From positions 124,001 through 188,000 of the forward strand of contig JAIEOQ010000006.1 of the NCBI GenBank assembly GCA_019750335.1: a stretch of 64,000 nt of DNA. The letters are read 5' to 3'. This DNA comes from Candidatus Obscuribacterales bacterium. Lineage in GTDB: Bacteria > Cyanobacteriota > Vampirovibrionia > Obscuribacterales > Obscuribacteraceae. Both the position numbers and the translations under genes were made by a program. Positions 33,374 through 42,143 of this stretch are shown one piece after another. The notes beneath the pieces are model-generated. The model did no database searches. It saw only the letters and a program-made list of their open reading frames with translations, and was not told where the DNA came from. The number at the start of each line of letters is the position of its first letter. The stretch's first letter is position 1.

Positions 33374-34332
33374 AGCTGATTCAAGCGCTCAATCAAATCT
33401 TCCACTACTTGCAGCATGACCGGTTCCACCGGTCCGATTGTGGTGCCAGTGATGCCGCGTGATTTTCTTTCCACTAACCAGTGAAGAAAAAACAGCCTGG
33501 ACAAAGCTTCGGCAAAAGGCAGACGGCGCTTCGTTTCTCTAAGATCGCGACTGTACTCACTGCAATAAGCAGCGAGCAAATCTTGGCTGTATGGCTTCAA
33601 AGCGCCATTTTTGAAATGATCCATGGTTAAAGTGGTCAAGTCGAGAATGGCTGATCCGATATGAGTGAACCAGGACCAGTCGATGATGAACAGTTCTTTT
33701 TTGCGCACAAGCACATTCTCGGCGTAAAGATCGCCGTGAACCAAAGAGATTGGTTCATCCCTAAGACGGAGAGAGATTGTGCGTCCTAAATTGAGCAAGC
33801 AGTCGCTTTGATGTTCATTCAGCAATTGCCAAGCTTTAAGCGAAGAACAAAGAGTTTGACAAAATGCTTCATAGTCAGCAGGCAGTACTGATTTGAGAAT
33901 GCCGCTGTCGCCGATTTCGTCGATACGATAAGTAAAACTGCGGTGCAGACGAGCAATCTCGACGCCAAGTGTGGTTGCCATCTCTTGGTCGGCTTGATCG
34001 ACCAAAGCCCTATGCCCAAAGTCTTCAAAAAATAAAGCGGTCATACCTTGATGCCGTCCGCTCAAATACAAGCGTGCCGAATTGGATATGGAAGGAATCA
34101 ACACTCGTTCGTGCAATTCCTGTTCGATGTCCCATGGCGGCAAAACAACTTTGTAAATGAGCGTTTCCGGTACGGCATCACTGAAGTAGAGACGTTCGAC
34201 GAAAGAGAGATCCCTGTGGCGTAAAAGTTCTCGCTTGTTGATTGTTACTGGTTTGCCGTAAAGCTCTTCAAGCCAAGAGCTTAAGCGCTCCTCTGGTGGC
34301 GGCACCAGCAATTTCAAAGATTGATTTTCCAC
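33370..34332 (-). CDS. APH/choline-kinase-like phosphotransferase
   Basis: This is a 320-residue protein kinase-like-fold phosphotransferase of the aminoglycoside phosphotransferase/choline kinase superfamily. The Brenner-type catalytic loop is 'SLVHGDLYAENVLV' (about residue 205) and the metal-binding Asp is in 'LFIIDWSWFTHIGSAILDL'. The ATP-binding N-lobe ('LSFVERLYFSD') is less conserved. Substrates in this superfamily range from sugars to small amines, and nothing nearby settles it. The start appears to be GTG at 34332, without a clear ribosome binding site. Confidence 0.85.
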   Translation of the reverse strand: MENQSLKLLVPPPEERLSSWLEELYGKPVTINKRELLRHRDLSFVERLYFSDAVPETLIYKVVLPPWDIEQELHERVLIPSISNSARLYLSGRHQGMTALFFEDFGHRALVDQADQEMATTLGVEIARLHRSFTYRIDEIGDSGILKSVLPADYEAFCQTLCSSLKAWQLLNEHQSDCLLNLGRTISLRLRDEPISLVHGDLYAENVLVRKKELFIIDWSWFTHIGSAILDLTTLTMDHFKNGALKPYSQDLLAAYCSEYSRDLRETKRRLPFAEALSRLFFLHWLVERKSRGITGTTIGPVEPVMLQVVEDLIERLNQL

Positions 34333-34405
34333 GATTGCAACTCATGAATTAGCTATTTGATTCTATACGAACTTAAGACGCTCGCCTAGCGGGCTGGAGG
34401 TTGAA

Positions 34406-35527
34406 ATGGACGTTGGTGGTGACGGTGACATTGATTTTGACGGCTCCGAAAGTGGGCAGGGTGGCCATGCGCATAATGGACATGCCCATCACGGTGGCTC
34501 TGGTAATTGTGCGGGCGGAGGTTTGGCTGATGTGATTGCTGGCATGTTTGCGACTCATGGGCATGCTCATAGCCATGGGCAAGCTCCTCACGGTCAGGGC
34601 ATTACCCAGCATCACGGACATTTTTGCGCCTTCTCTCGCGGTTATGCCGGTCATGCTTTAGGCTCGATGTCCGGACGTTGTCTTCACGGTTATGAAGCAG
34701 AGTCGCTTACTAGCATTGACTTGCAATGCCAAGAGGTGAGGCGAATTATTTTGCCGGGTGTCATGGCTGCGGCTAACACCGTGCAAGCCTTGGTTTGGCC
34801 TCACGGTCAATGCGATACACGCAAAATTTTTGCCGAAGCGGCTCTTAAGAGCGGGCTTGTGGATGTTGGTTGGCGTCGCCAGCGGGTCTGTCCTTCGGAT
34901 ACGACTTCGCAGGAGATTTGCGATACGACGCCTTTTGACGGCATTGATCACAACACGCCTATGCCCAGCGGTTGGTTGCCTAAGGTTACTGGCCATACGC
35001 GTTTGTGGCAAGATTTTTATCAGGTTGTCGAGCCGGTCCCGGTGTGGAAATTCTGGGGCAAACCCGATGCAAATTTGCAGCAGCGCACTTATCTAATTGT
35101 CGATGGTGCCACCTGGCATTTTAACCAGTTCGGCGATTATGAAACAAGGTTGGCAATTACAGCCAAGCTGGTTCGCTACTACGCCGATGGAAAGTGGCGC
35201 TACTACGAAGAAGAGATTGTCCGCAATTTGATTGCTGCTCGCGCAGCCGCGGAAGCATTTTTTGCTAACGTAAAGACTTGTCTGCCTAATTCTTCGTCCG
35301 TAATCCTGCGAAAATGGCAAGCCGAACGCGAAGCACGTCTTCTGGCGGACAGTGCTTTGATTCGTGCCTTGCCGCCATCGCCGGAAGCTTTTATTTTGCC
35401 ACCGCCGCCGGTGGTGAATAATAAACCGACAGCTTCTTCGCGTATTGCTTCGCGCTATTTTGGTTCGCTCGCCAACGATCAGATGATCGAGATAGAAATG
35501 TCTGGAATCGCGGGCGACTGTCAATAA
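34406..35527 (+). CDS. Hypothetical protein with a His/Gly-rich N-terminus
   Basis: The 373-residue product is unlike any family I know. Residues 1-85 are rich in Gly and contain about 14 His in clusters such as 'HAHNGHAHH', 'THGHAHSHG' and 'QHHGHF', the composition of nickel- or zinc-binding tails in HypB, SlyD or ZIP loops. A middle domain (about 95-235) and a helical, Arg/Ala-rich C-terminal part ('NLIAARAAAEAFFANV') follow, with a Pro-rich stretch 'LPPPPVVNN' near the end. No signal peptide is present. GGAGG precedes the ATG. It is 18 bases upstream of the glycogen debranching gene and seems co-transcribed. Confidence 0.7.
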   Translation: MDVGGDGDIDFDGSESGQGGHAHNGHAHHGGSGNCAGGGLADVIAGMFATHGHAHSHGQAPHGQGITQHHGHFCAFSRGYAGHALGSMSGRCLHGYEAESLTSIDLQCQEVRRIILPGVMAAANTVQALVWPHGQCDTRKIFAEAALKSGLVDVGWRRQRVCPSDTTSQEICDTTPFDGIDHNTPMPSGWLPKVTGHTRLWQDFYQVVEPVPVWKFWGKPDANLQQRTYLIVDGATWHFNQFGDYETRLAITAKLVRYYADGKWRYYEEEIVRNLIAARAAAEAFFANVKTCLPNSSSVILRKWQAEREARLLADSALIRALPPSPEAFILPPPPVVNNKPTASSRIASRYFGSLANDQMIEIEMSGIAGDCQ

Positions 35528-35545
35528 AATAAGAAAGGGGGATGT

Positions 35546-37570
35546 ATGGGTTTCAATCTCGAACTGTGGTTGAGTGAGTTGACTGGCAAAACCGGACTAG
35601 ACATCCCTCTTTGTGATGTCAGCAAGATTTTGCCTGATGACGAACGCGAATGGCTTATCACCAACGGGCAAGGCTCTTATGCTTCGTCGTCGATTTCGGG
35701 AGCTAACACCAGGCGTTACCACGGGCTATTTGTACCGGCTTTGCAGCCGCCAACATCACGAACGGTGCTCTTTTCGCGCATTGACGAGCTTGTGGACGGC
35801 AGCAATATTGCGGCCAGTCTTTGGGAGTCTGGTAAAGGCGATCCGAGCGGTTGCCAAAAAATCGTTGCTTTCAGTTTCTTTCCGGTGCCGACTTGGGTTT
35901 ATCAACTCGACAATGGCTATTTGATTAAACAGGTCGTAATGCCGAACGGGAAACAAGAGATGTTTGTTGCCTATTCTTGGGTGGCTAAAACGAAAGGCGG
36001 AAAAGCCGATCTGGTTCTACACCTGATTTTCAACAATCGTGATTTTCATGGTGAGACAAAAGCCGAAAACATGCAGCAGCCCGTGCAAGAGGTAAAAGCT
36101 AAGGAGCTTGCCTTTACTTTTGGCGAACAAAAACTGTATCTCTCATTTTCCGAAGGCAGTTACAGCCAAGATCCTCATTGGTATCACAAGTATTTCTTTA
36201 AGCGCGAGGAAGAACGCGGACTTGGCTGTCATGATGACGCCTTCCATGCCGGGACCCTCTCTTTGGCTTTGCTAGATGGGCAATCGGTAGTTGTGCGTGC
36301 CGCCCTGGAAGAGGCTATTGCCCTGCCTTCATGGAAAGATATCCTGCATGATCTTTTTGCGCGTCAGGAGGAGCTTGGTTCAAAAGTAGGTGCCAAGCCA
36401 CTCTTGAAACGTTTAGCTTGGGCAGCGGATAAGTTTGTCGTTCGCCGCCAATCTACCGATTCGCAATCGGTGATTGCTGGCTACCACTGGTTTAACGACT
36501 GGGGTCGCGATTCGATGATCAGCTTGCCGGGCTTGATGCTCTCAACCGGCAGGCATAATGAAGCACGGAGCGTTTTGCATACTTTTCAGAGTTATTTAAG
36601 TGAAGGGATGTTGCCCAACAACTTCCCGGATCGGGGACATACGCCGCACTACAATACGCTGGATGCCACCTTGTGGTGGGCGTGGGCTCTAAAAAAATAC
36701 TGGCAAGTAACTGCTGACGCTCAGTTCGTCAAACAGGCGTTGCCAGCTCTGGAGCAAGTGGTTGACTGGCACAATAAAGGAACTCGCTACAATATCAAGC
36801 TTGATCAGACCGACGGTTTAATTGCCGGTGGTGCTGATGGTGTGCAGCTTACATGGATGGATGCTAAAGTTGGCGATTATGTGGTGACGCCGCGCCGAGG
36901 AAAAGCGGTGGAAATTGCTGCTTTGTGGCACAATTTTTTGCTTACTTTGAGCGAGTTGCATGCTGATACTGGCTCGGATGGCTCCCGTTTTGCGGAGATG
37001 GCTAAAAAGACTGCCGCCGGCTTTTCCGCTTTTTGGAATGCGGAAAAAGGCTGTCTGTTTGATGTGATTAACGAGGACGGCAGCAAAGATGATAGTGTGC
37101 GTCCGAATCAATTGATTGCTCTTAGTTTGCGTCCGGAGCTGCTTACGGCTGAACAAGCTAAATCGGCATTGGCTGTTGTTGAGGAGGAGCTGCTCACGCC
37201 TTATGGTTTGCGTAGCCTATCTCCGAAACATAAGGACTACAAGGGCATTTATGGCGGAGGCAAAGCTTCGGCCAATCAATACGATCGCGACGTAACTTAT
37301 CATCAAGGCACGGTTTGGGCTTGGTTGCTCGGTCCTTGGGTTGAAGCTCGTTTGAATGTTCTAGGACATACTGACGAGAACTTTGCTTTCGTCAGCAATC
37401 ATCTGCGAACAATTCTCGAACGGCATTTGCTTGCCGAGGCGGGGTTGGGTAGTATCTCCGAAATCTTTGATGGCGATAAGCCGCACAAACCAAGAGGATG
37501 TGTCGCGCAAGCTTGGTCTGTTGCCGAGTTGCTACGAGTTCTTTCCGACTATCCGCAACTGCTAAAATAG
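35546..37570 (+). CDS. Glycogen debranching enzyme (amylo-alpha-1,6-glucosidase type)
   Basis: The 674-residue protein has the bacterial GDE_N domain (about 20-230, 'EWLITNGQGSYASSSISGAN', 'TRRYHGLFVPA') and a GH133-like GDE_C (alpha/alpha)6 barrel (about 290-670). The barrel carries 'IAGYHWFNDWGRDSMISLPG', 'MLPNNFPDRGHTPHYNTLDA', 'SRN'-less 'DGLIAGGADGVQLTWMDAKV' and 'QGTVWAWLLGP'. These enzymes remove alpha-1,6 branches from glycogen during its breakdown. AAAGGGGG precedes the ATG. It is followed by coaE after 9 bases, so a four-gene operon 34406-38760 is likely. Confidence 0.93.
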   Translation: MGFNLELWLSELTGKTGLDIPLCDVSKILPDDEREWLITNGQGSYASSSISGANTRRYHGLFVPALQPPTSRTVLFSRIDELVDGSNIAASLWESGKGDPSGCQKIVAFSFFPVPTWVYQLDNGYLIKQVVMPNGKQEMFVAYSWVAKTKGGKADLVLHLIFNNRDFHGETKAENMQQPVQEVKAKELAFTFGEQKLYLSFSEGSYSQDPHWYHKYFFKREEERGLGCHDDAFHAGTLSLALLDGQSVVVRAALEEAIALPSWKDILHDLFARQEELGSKVGAKPLLKRLAWAADKFVVRRQSTDSQSVIAGYHWFNDWGRDSMISLPGLMLSTGRHNEARSVLHTFQSYLSEGMLPNNFPDRGHTPHYNTLDATLWWAWALKKYWQVTADAQFVKQALPALEQVVDWHNKGTRYNIKLDQTDGLIAGGADGVQLTWMDAKVGDYVVTPRRGKAVEIAALWHNFLLTLSELHADTGSDGSRFAEMAKKTAAGFSAFWNAEKGCLFDVINEDGSKDDSVRPNQLIALSLRPELLTAEQAKSALAVVEEELLTPYGLRSLSPKHKDYKGIYGGGKASANQYDRDVTYHQGTVWAWLLGPWVEARLNVLGHTDENFAFVSNHLRTILERHLLAEAGLGSISEIFDGDKPHKPRGCVAQAWSVAELLRVLSDYPQLLK

Positions 37571-37579
37571 GACTCTACT

Positions 37580-38284
37580 ATGAGTGGGATTATTGTCGCC
37601 ATTCTTTTGGCGAGCGTAGCGGCCGGAGCCTGGTACCATTATGGTCGTGGCAAACGGGCCGGGGGCAAAAAGCGAGTGAACGACTCAATTTTAGTGATTG
37701 GTGTTACCGGCGCTCGCGCTTCGGGTAAGAGCCTGATTGGCACACTGTTTGCCGAGCGCGGGATCGATGTGATCGATACGGACCACCTTGTGCATGAGCT
37801 GCTTGCTCAAAGCAAAGAGGTTATGGCTGCTGTTCGTCAGCGTTTCGGCGATGGTGTATTCAGTGCGGATGGTGTGATTTTGCGCCCGGCTTTGTCCAAC
37901 ATCATTTATGCCGATGTTAAAGCCCGCAAGGACCTGGAAGCAATTTTGCATCCGCTGATCGTAATTGAATGTCGGCGCCGGATCAAAGAGTTGGCCCTTG
38001 CCGGTAAAAAAGTCGTCGCGGTGCTTGTGCCACTGCTTTTCGAAGCCGGACTGGAAAAGGAGTACGACCTGATCCTTGCGGTGATGGTGGATGAAGCGAT
38101 TTTGCGCGAGCGCATGAAAGCTCGCGACAAATTAAACGATGCCGAAGTTGAGGTGCGCTTAGCCGCGCAGATGCCTCAAGAGGAAAAGGGTCGCCGCGCT
38201 CACCACCGGATTGACAATTCCGGCACGATCGAGCAGACGCGCGAAAATTTGTCTGGCTTTCTTGCTGAAATAGGCTTGAGCTAA
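37580..38284 (+). CDS. coaE: Dephospho-CoA kinase with an N-terminal membrane helix
   Basis: CoaE phosphorylates the 3'-OH of the dephospho-CoA ribose, the last step of CoA synthesis. The P-loop is 'GVTGARASGKS' (residues 41-51, slightly unusual in having Arg-Ala where many have Gly), followed by 'IDTDHLVHELL', 'LHPLI' and 'VPLLFEAGLEKEYD'. An extra 34-residue N-terminus contains a membrane helix (about residues 3-19) and a basic stretch 'RGKRAGGKKR', absent from ordinary CoaE. The first ATG has AGGA at good spacing. No internal start lies before the P-loop except GTG/TTG codons, so the anchored form seems real. Confidence 0.9.
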   Translation: MSGIIVAILLASVAAGAWYHYGRGKRAGGKKRVNDSILVIGVTGARASGKSLIGTLFAERGIDVIDTDHLVHELLAQSKEVMAAVRQRFGDGVFSADGVILRPALSNIIYADVKARKDLEAILHPLIVIECRRRIKELALAGKKVVAVLVPLLFEAGLEKEYDLILAVMVDEAILRERMKARDKLNDAEVEVRLAAQMPQEEKGRRAHHRIDNSGTIEQTRENLSGFLAEIGLS

Positions 38285-38343
38285 GCCTTTTCTTGGTTCG
38301 TTTTTACGATTAAACAATCAACTAAACTCTAGCCGAAGTGGTG

Positions 38344-38760
38344 ATGATTATGGCGATCATTCTTTGGTTCTTGCTTGCTTTGGGTTTGGCTGGCGGTCTT
38401 TGGTATTTTTGGGCAAAGCCGGCCGCGGAAAGGCGTGCTGATTACAATGCCGCAGCCGAAGCTGATGGCGTTCTTCAGGAAGCTGAAATGGCTTGTTTGC
38501 GACATCGCTTTGATTTGGCTCGTGCTTTGTACGAGCGTGCTTTGAAGCTGGCTCTGCCGGTGGATGCTCTTCTGGCTTCCGAAGCCTGTTATGGGCTGGC
38601 GCGAGTGGCTATGGAAAACAAGCAATGGCCGGAAGCTGTTGCTTATTTGGAAAGTGCGTTGGCGTTGCAACCCGATTGGCCGGTAGCAAAAGACGAATAT
38701 GCGCGTTTCTTGGAAGACAAACTGCGGCTTGCTCGTCGAGCTGTGGATCAAACCTCGTGA
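38344..38760 (+). CDS. Membrane-anchored TPR-like protein
   Basis: The roughly 138-residue protein has an N-terminal membrane helix and about two tetratricopeptide-like repeats ('LACLRHRFDLARALYERAL'-like and 'MENKQWPEAVAYLESALALQPDWPVAKDEYARFLEDKL'). Such repeats mediate protein contacts. The start is unclear: two GTG (38338, 38341) and two ATG (38344, 38350) codons lie in a row without a strong ribosome binding site. It is the last gene of the debranching/coaE operon and is followed by a bidirectional terminator. Confidence 0.65.
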   Translation: MIMAIILWFLLALGLAGGLWYFWAKPAAERRADYNAAAEADGVLQEAEMACLRHRFDLARALYERALKLALPVDALLASEACYGLARVAMENKQWPEAVAYLESALALQPDWPVAKDEYARFLEDKLRLARRAVDQTS

Positions 38761-38872
38761 CTCGCATGTTTTCTGGCGGAATAACAAAATTGGCAATGTT
38801 GGATTTCGGCTTAAATGCCTGTTTCCAGCTTTGCCTTTTTGTTTTGCTTTTATACTAAAGCTTATAGTTAAT

Positions 38873-38925
38873 AGTCAAAAAAAGAAAGACTGTACTAATC
38901 AGCAACAGTCTTTCTTTTTTTGACT
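38873..38925. terminator. Perfect 21-bp bidirectional terminator
   Basis: 38873-38893 pairs perfectly with 38905-38925 around an 11-base loop. Because the stem includes A7 and T7 runs, both strands end in a T-rich stretch after a GC-containing core. It serves the plus-strand TPR gene and overlaps the stop codon of the converging minus-strand gene. Confidence 0.9.
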
Positions 38926-39823
38926 AGGATTTGAGATGTTTTTCGATAAACGTCTCAAGCGCATGTGGGCTGGCCGTGCTTTCGATATCAGCGATTACAC
39001 GCTTGTTTTTGATCAGCAAAATGGTCGGACACTTTTCCACTCTCAATGTTGCGCAAGCAAGCGGGCAGTCATCCTTGTGCAAGCAAGCAAATTTGATCTC
39101 TTGGTGATTGGCGCTTAAAGCTTTTGCCGCATCGTCGAACAGCGGCACTTCAGCGGCGCATTTCTCGCAACCACCGAAGACCAAGAGCACGACCGGTTTT
39201 TCTGTGTCAAAAACTTCGCTTTGAAAATTGCTGTCGTTCACAAAAACGACATCGGGTCCTAAGCCTAGTTCGTTGGCGATCGCGTGCTGGTGGTGAGCCA
39301 TGAAATATGCCGGAGCGACAGTCATAGCGAGCATAACCAGTGCCATGCCGAAGTGAGCGATATCCTGACCGAATGGCAACCAGTGCGGTTTCTTGCAGTC
39401 TGCCCAAAGACGCAGAGCATAGTAAGAACCGAACCAACCCCAATAAGCTGCAAACAACCAAGTTACAAGCGGGTGTTTGAGCGGAGCGACAAACATCCAC
39501 CACATGCCGAAAAGCATGGCTGCGTGTGCGAGGTCGTACCACTGTTTGTTGTGCGGCAGCTTTAGTCCGTAAGTGAAAGCTCTTATCAAGTACCAGGCGG
39601 TACCAATGATAAAGAGCCCATTCCAGACGATAGTCGGTAGCGGTAGCCAGGAGGGTGTAAGGCAAGCAACCATGCCAAGGAGGCAAGCGGCATGCCAAAA
39701 CTCATTTTCTGCGTCAACGTAACCGTTTACCGATCTGAGCAAAAGCGGGTTGCAAAGCCGGAAAAGGTAGAACAAAACACCTGCTGCAAAGAAGCAGGAC
39801 AAAGCGATATGAAACCAAGACAT
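38924..39823 (-). CDS. DUF5134-like membrane protein with a C-terminal thioredoxin domain
   Basis: The 299-residue protein has five to six membrane helices in residues 1-180 (of the DUF5134-like type, with His/Met-containing helices such as 'NEFWHAACLLGMV' and 'AHFGMALVMLAMTVAPAYFM'). A thioredoxin fold (about 190-299) follows, with the redox motif 'FGGCEKCAAEVPLF' (CxxC) and 'CLHKDDCPLACATLRVEKCPTIL'. His/Met-rich membrane domains plus a thioredoxin suggest a role in copper handling or disulfide/haem maturation on the membrane, which is inference. I chose the ATG at 39823 with AGGAGA, not the one 33 bases upstream. It is monocistronic and borders the accessory cluster. Confidence 0.8.
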   Translation of the reverse strand: MSWFHIALSCFFAAGVLFYLFRLCNPLLLRSVNGYVDAENEFWHAACLLGMVACLTPSWLPLPTIVWNGLFIIGTAWYLIRAFTYGLKLPHNKQWYDLAHAAMLFGMWWMFVAPLKHPLVTWLFAAYWGWFGSYYALRLWADCKKPHWLPFGQDIAHFGMALVMLAMTVAPAYFMAHHQHAIANELGLGPDVVFVNDSNFQSEVFDTEKPVVLLVFGGCEKCAAEVPLFDDAAKALSANHQEIKFACLHKDDCPLACATLRVEKCPTILLIKNKRVIADIESTASPHALETFIEKHLKS

Positions 39824-40100
39824 AGTCTTCTCCTTGGCTGAGAGCCGCAGATGCAAGAAAAGGTTTTGTGCTTAGTAGTGGCTTAAAAGACTCGCTAACA
39901 ACTGAATAAAAGAGATGCCAAAAAATAGCTTCTGGAAGGCACCTGTTGCAAGCAAATTTGGTTGCTCTTTATGTTCTTTCCAATTATTTGCTTAGCGAAG
40001 CGGATTATCCCCGTGCCCCGGAGGTGCTTCTTTCTTCTTTTCAATTGTCTTTGTTTGAGTCAACTGCTTTACGATACAAAGTAGTAATAATCCAAAAAGA

Positions 40101-40139
40101 AAAAGGCGGGGAGCATATTGAGTTGCTGCCCCGCCTTTT
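40101..40139 (-). terminator. Intrinsic terminator of the cooC-like/NiCoT/ferredoxin operon
   Basis: AAAAGGCGGGG (40101-40111) pairs perfectly with CCCCGCCTTTT (40129-40139). On the minus strand it is followed by TTTTTCTTTTTGG and begins 3 bases past the ferredoxin stop. It is the strongest terminator in the window. Confidence 0.92.
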
Positions 40140-40141
40140 CG

Positions 40142-40426
40142 CTAGCCGGTTTTGCTATGAGCCGCCATTTTATCGGCGTTCTCTTGAACAATCTTCGGCA
40201 AATCCGTCTCTTGGACGTAACCGTATTTGGTGCCATACGGCATGGCGATGATGTTCGGTCCGCTGCGGCAAAGGCCCATACAGCCTTCTTCGTGTACCAG
40301 GACTTTATCATCAAGATTCAACGAGCTCACGGTTTCTTTGAGCTTCTTTGCAATTTCGCAGCTGCCCCTTTTCGGGCATGTTTTGCCGCTTGTGCAGATA
40401 TGCAGTTCAACCATGGTTTTGTTCAT
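40142..40426 (-). CDS. Thioredoxin-like [2Fe-2S] ferredoxin
   Basis: This 94-residue thioredoxin-fold [2Fe-2S] protein has Cys11, Cys23, Cys49 and Cys53 spaced as C-x11-C-x25-C-x3-C ('HICTSGKTCPKRGSC' and 'EEGCMGLCRSGP'); an extra Cys17 lies between. Such ferredoxins pass electrons in hydrogenase, NADH dehydrogenase and assimilation systems. AGGAG precedes the ATG. It is the last gene of a three-gene operon with a nickel permease and a CooC-like ATPase, so it may supply electrons to a metalloenzyme or to the cluster's oxygenases. No redox partner is encoded beside it. Confidence 0.88.
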   Translation of the reverse strand: MNKTMVELHICTSGKTCPKRGSCEIAKKLKETVSSLNLDDKVLVHEEGCMGLCRSGPNIIAMPYGTKYGYVQETDLPKIVQENADKMAAHSKTG

Positions 40427-40468
40427 GAAGATCTCCTGGCTAAAGCAGGCGTAGCAGCAGCCAACTCG

Positions 40469-41146
40469 TTAGAAGAAGAGCAGCTTTAGCCCGATGAAGG
40501 CGCTGAGAGCCGCTGACAGAAGGCTGAGCCAGAAAAATATTGCTTGACGTTTTCTGGCGTTTTGAAAGCCGTAAATACAAAGAAAGGCGATTACCATGTT
40601 GGAAAGAATCATGCCGGCAGCAAAAATGCTGATTACGGAGAAGCCAACCATATAATCGCCAAGTGCCGCTGCCGAGCCCAGTGCAAGCAGTTGAGTCGGC
40701 GATTCGACGCCGATGCCGTGCAAAGCACCGATCAGCAGACAACCTTTGAAGCCCAAATCGTCAAAGTTTGCGCCATCCTGTTTTTGTCCGGTCAACTTTT
40801 GTGCCCACTGGTAAAGTATCCGCCAGCGGCTGACAATTCGTCCTTGATCGCGCACTTTGATTGCCGAATAGACGACGGCGCCGGCTAGAACAAGCAAAGT
40901 GATACCGACCACTTTTTCTAAAATAGTGCTCAATCCGGCAGGGATGCTGAAGCCGACAAGTAGTGCCAGACCGCCTAAAACGAAGACGATGCCGGCGTGC
41001 CCGATTGCATAAGCCAAACAGCCGATTAAGGCTGTTTTCTTGCTGCTTTGGGCAGCGCTGATATCGGTAATCGCGGCTAAGTGATCGACGTCCAGGCTGT
41101 GTCTCAAGCCTAAAAGAAAAGTCGTCCAAAGCAAAAGAATATCCAT
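40469..41146 (-). CDS. NiCoT-type nickel/cobalt permease
   Basis: This is an inner-membrane permease of the HoxN/NixA (NiCoT) superfamily, which imports or exports Ni2+ or Co2+. The diagnostic helix-II signature HX4DH is 'LRHSLDVDHLAAITD' at about residues 14-28. Further features are 'GCLAYAIGHAGIVFVLGGLA' and 'GALHGIGVESPTQLLALG', the latter fitting a UreH/NiCoT-like second half. At 225 residues with about six helices it is shorter than HoxN (about 350). AGGAG precedes the ATG, 9 bases after the CooC-like gene. The pairing with a CooC-like ATPase suggests nickel. Confidence 0.85.
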   Translation of the reverse strand: MDILLLWTTFLLGLRHSLDVDHLAAITDISAAQSSKKTALIGCLAYAIGHAGIVFVLGGLALLVGFSIPAGLSTILEKVVGITLLVLAGAVVYSAIKVRDQGRIVSRWRILYQWAQKLTGQKQDGANFDDLGFKGCLLIGALHGIGVESPTQLLALGSAAALGDYMVGFSVISIFAAGMILSNMVIAFLCIYGFQNARKRQAIFFWLSLLSAALSAFIGLKLLFF

Positions 41147-41155
41147 TGCTGTCTC

Positions 41156-42097
41156 CTAGCCGGCTACGGCTTCGTAGGTGAACGCTTCGTCCAGTCCTTC
41201 GTCCAGCTTTTGTCCGTAATAGGCGTCGTACCAGTCACGGCACAAGCGCGAGTGGGTGCTGCGCAAGCGCTTGAGATACAGGGACCAGTCACGTTTTCTT
41301 TGCAAAAGAGTATACAAAACTTTGTCGAACAGTAGGGTTTGTTCGTTTTGAAACTCCTGCAAAGCCTCGACTTTTCCTTGTTCGAAGCGCTTCAAGTGTC
41401 GCGAATGAGGAACGAATCCTAAAAGCTTATCGGCTGACACGCAAGAGCGCAGGAACTCTTCGTCCTCGCTGCCTTCAACTTTGTTGCCGATGACAAAAGT
41501 TTGGTCGGCTACTTCCGGCGCTAAGGCGATAAAGTCTTTGTAGACTTGGGCTGATTTTGCCGTTGGTTCGACTACAAAAACATGCATGTCGTAGGCGAAC
41601 CAAAGCGAAGTTGCTACGGTATCGGTACCGGCTGTGTTGTCCACGACGACGATGTCGTCTTTGCCGTCAAGTAAGTGGTGTAATAGGCTCACTGTGCCAG
41701 AAAGCTTGCTGTGATAACATGCCGAGCCAACATCGGTCGGCTCGTATTTGCCAACTGTCAGCAAGTTGATGCTGTCTTGACGAAGAGCATAGTTCTTCAG
41801 CAGTTCGTCATTCTCATGGCAGCGCACAAAAGTGGAGCTGAGGGATGGGGGCGTGGTCATGATCATCGGCTTGTCGCCAAGATCCGTGCGTTTACCTTTT
41901 AGGTGTTCGCACAATTGACTGAGAGCGTTGCTGAGCTGCTTGATCTCGCCGTTGACATTGAGAGCCGTGGACAGGTGAGCGTTAACATCAGCATCGATAG
42001 CTAAAACAAAAGGCTTTTTGCTGGCAGCATGGCGTATGAACCCGGCAGAGATTGTGGTCTTGCCGGAACCGCCCTTGCCTAAGTATGCAATTCTCAT
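41156..42097 (-). CDS. CooC-like (MinD/SIMIBI) ATPase, copy 1 of 3
   Basis: This is a deviant-Walker P-loop ATPase of the CooC/MinD/ArsA class; CooC inserts nickel into carbon monoxide dehydrogenase. Residues 6-15 hold 'LGKGGSGKTT', 34-41 'IDADVNAH', 153-159 'DNTAGTD' and 204-206 the NK base motif. Where CooC proteins have a metal-binding CxC, all three copies here have C-Y-H (Cys127-Tyr-His129 in this copy). The last 80 residues form an extension ('RDWSLYLKRLRSTHSRLCRDWYD'-type pattern, split here by one base of spacing in no case) conserved between the copies and absent from CooC. No CODH gene is present. AGGTG precedes the ATG. It heads the operon with the nickel permease and ferredoxin. 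Confidence 0.85.
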   Translation of the reverse strand: MRIAYLGKGGSGKTTISAGFIRHAASKKPFVLAIDADVNAHLSTALNVNGEIKQLSNALSQLCEHLKGKRTDLGDKPMIMTTPPSLSSTFVRCHENDELLKNYALRQDSINLLTVGKYEPTDVGSACYHSKLSGTVSLLHHLLDGKDDIVVVDNTAGTDTVATSLWFAYDMHVFVVEPTAKSAQVYKDFIALAPEVADQTFVIGNKVEGSEDEEFLRSCVSADKLLGFVPHSRHLKRFEQGKVEALQEFQNEQTLLFDKVLYTLLQRKRDWSLYLKRLRSTHSRLCRDWYDAYYGQKLDEGLDEAFTYEAVAG

Positions 42098-42119
42098 TTT
42101 TCACCTAATGGGTCAAATT

Positions 42120-42143
42120 ATTGAAATGAAAATGGGTTTCAAT
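42120..42143. promoter_or_regulatory. Palindrome upstream of the CooC-like copy 1 gene
   Basis: ATTGAAA (42120-42126) and TTTCAAT (42137-42143) form a perfect 7-10-7 inverted repeat 22 bases upstream of the start codon, and a second half-site TTTC follows. It could be an operator for a dimeric regulator. The binding protein is unknown. Confidence 0.4.

Noticed and set aside
34373-34654. Met/Thr-rich minus-strand frame opposite the His-rich protein
   Set aside because: It is the antisense shadow of repeated His codons; the plus-strand gene has a GGAGG site and conserved operon spacing.
40142-42097. Carbon monoxide dehydrogenase or hydrogenase maturation operon
   Set aside because: CooC-like ATPase, nickel permease and ferredoxin fit, but no CODH, hydrogenase, HypA/B or urease gene is present, and the ATPase lacks the CxC of CooC.
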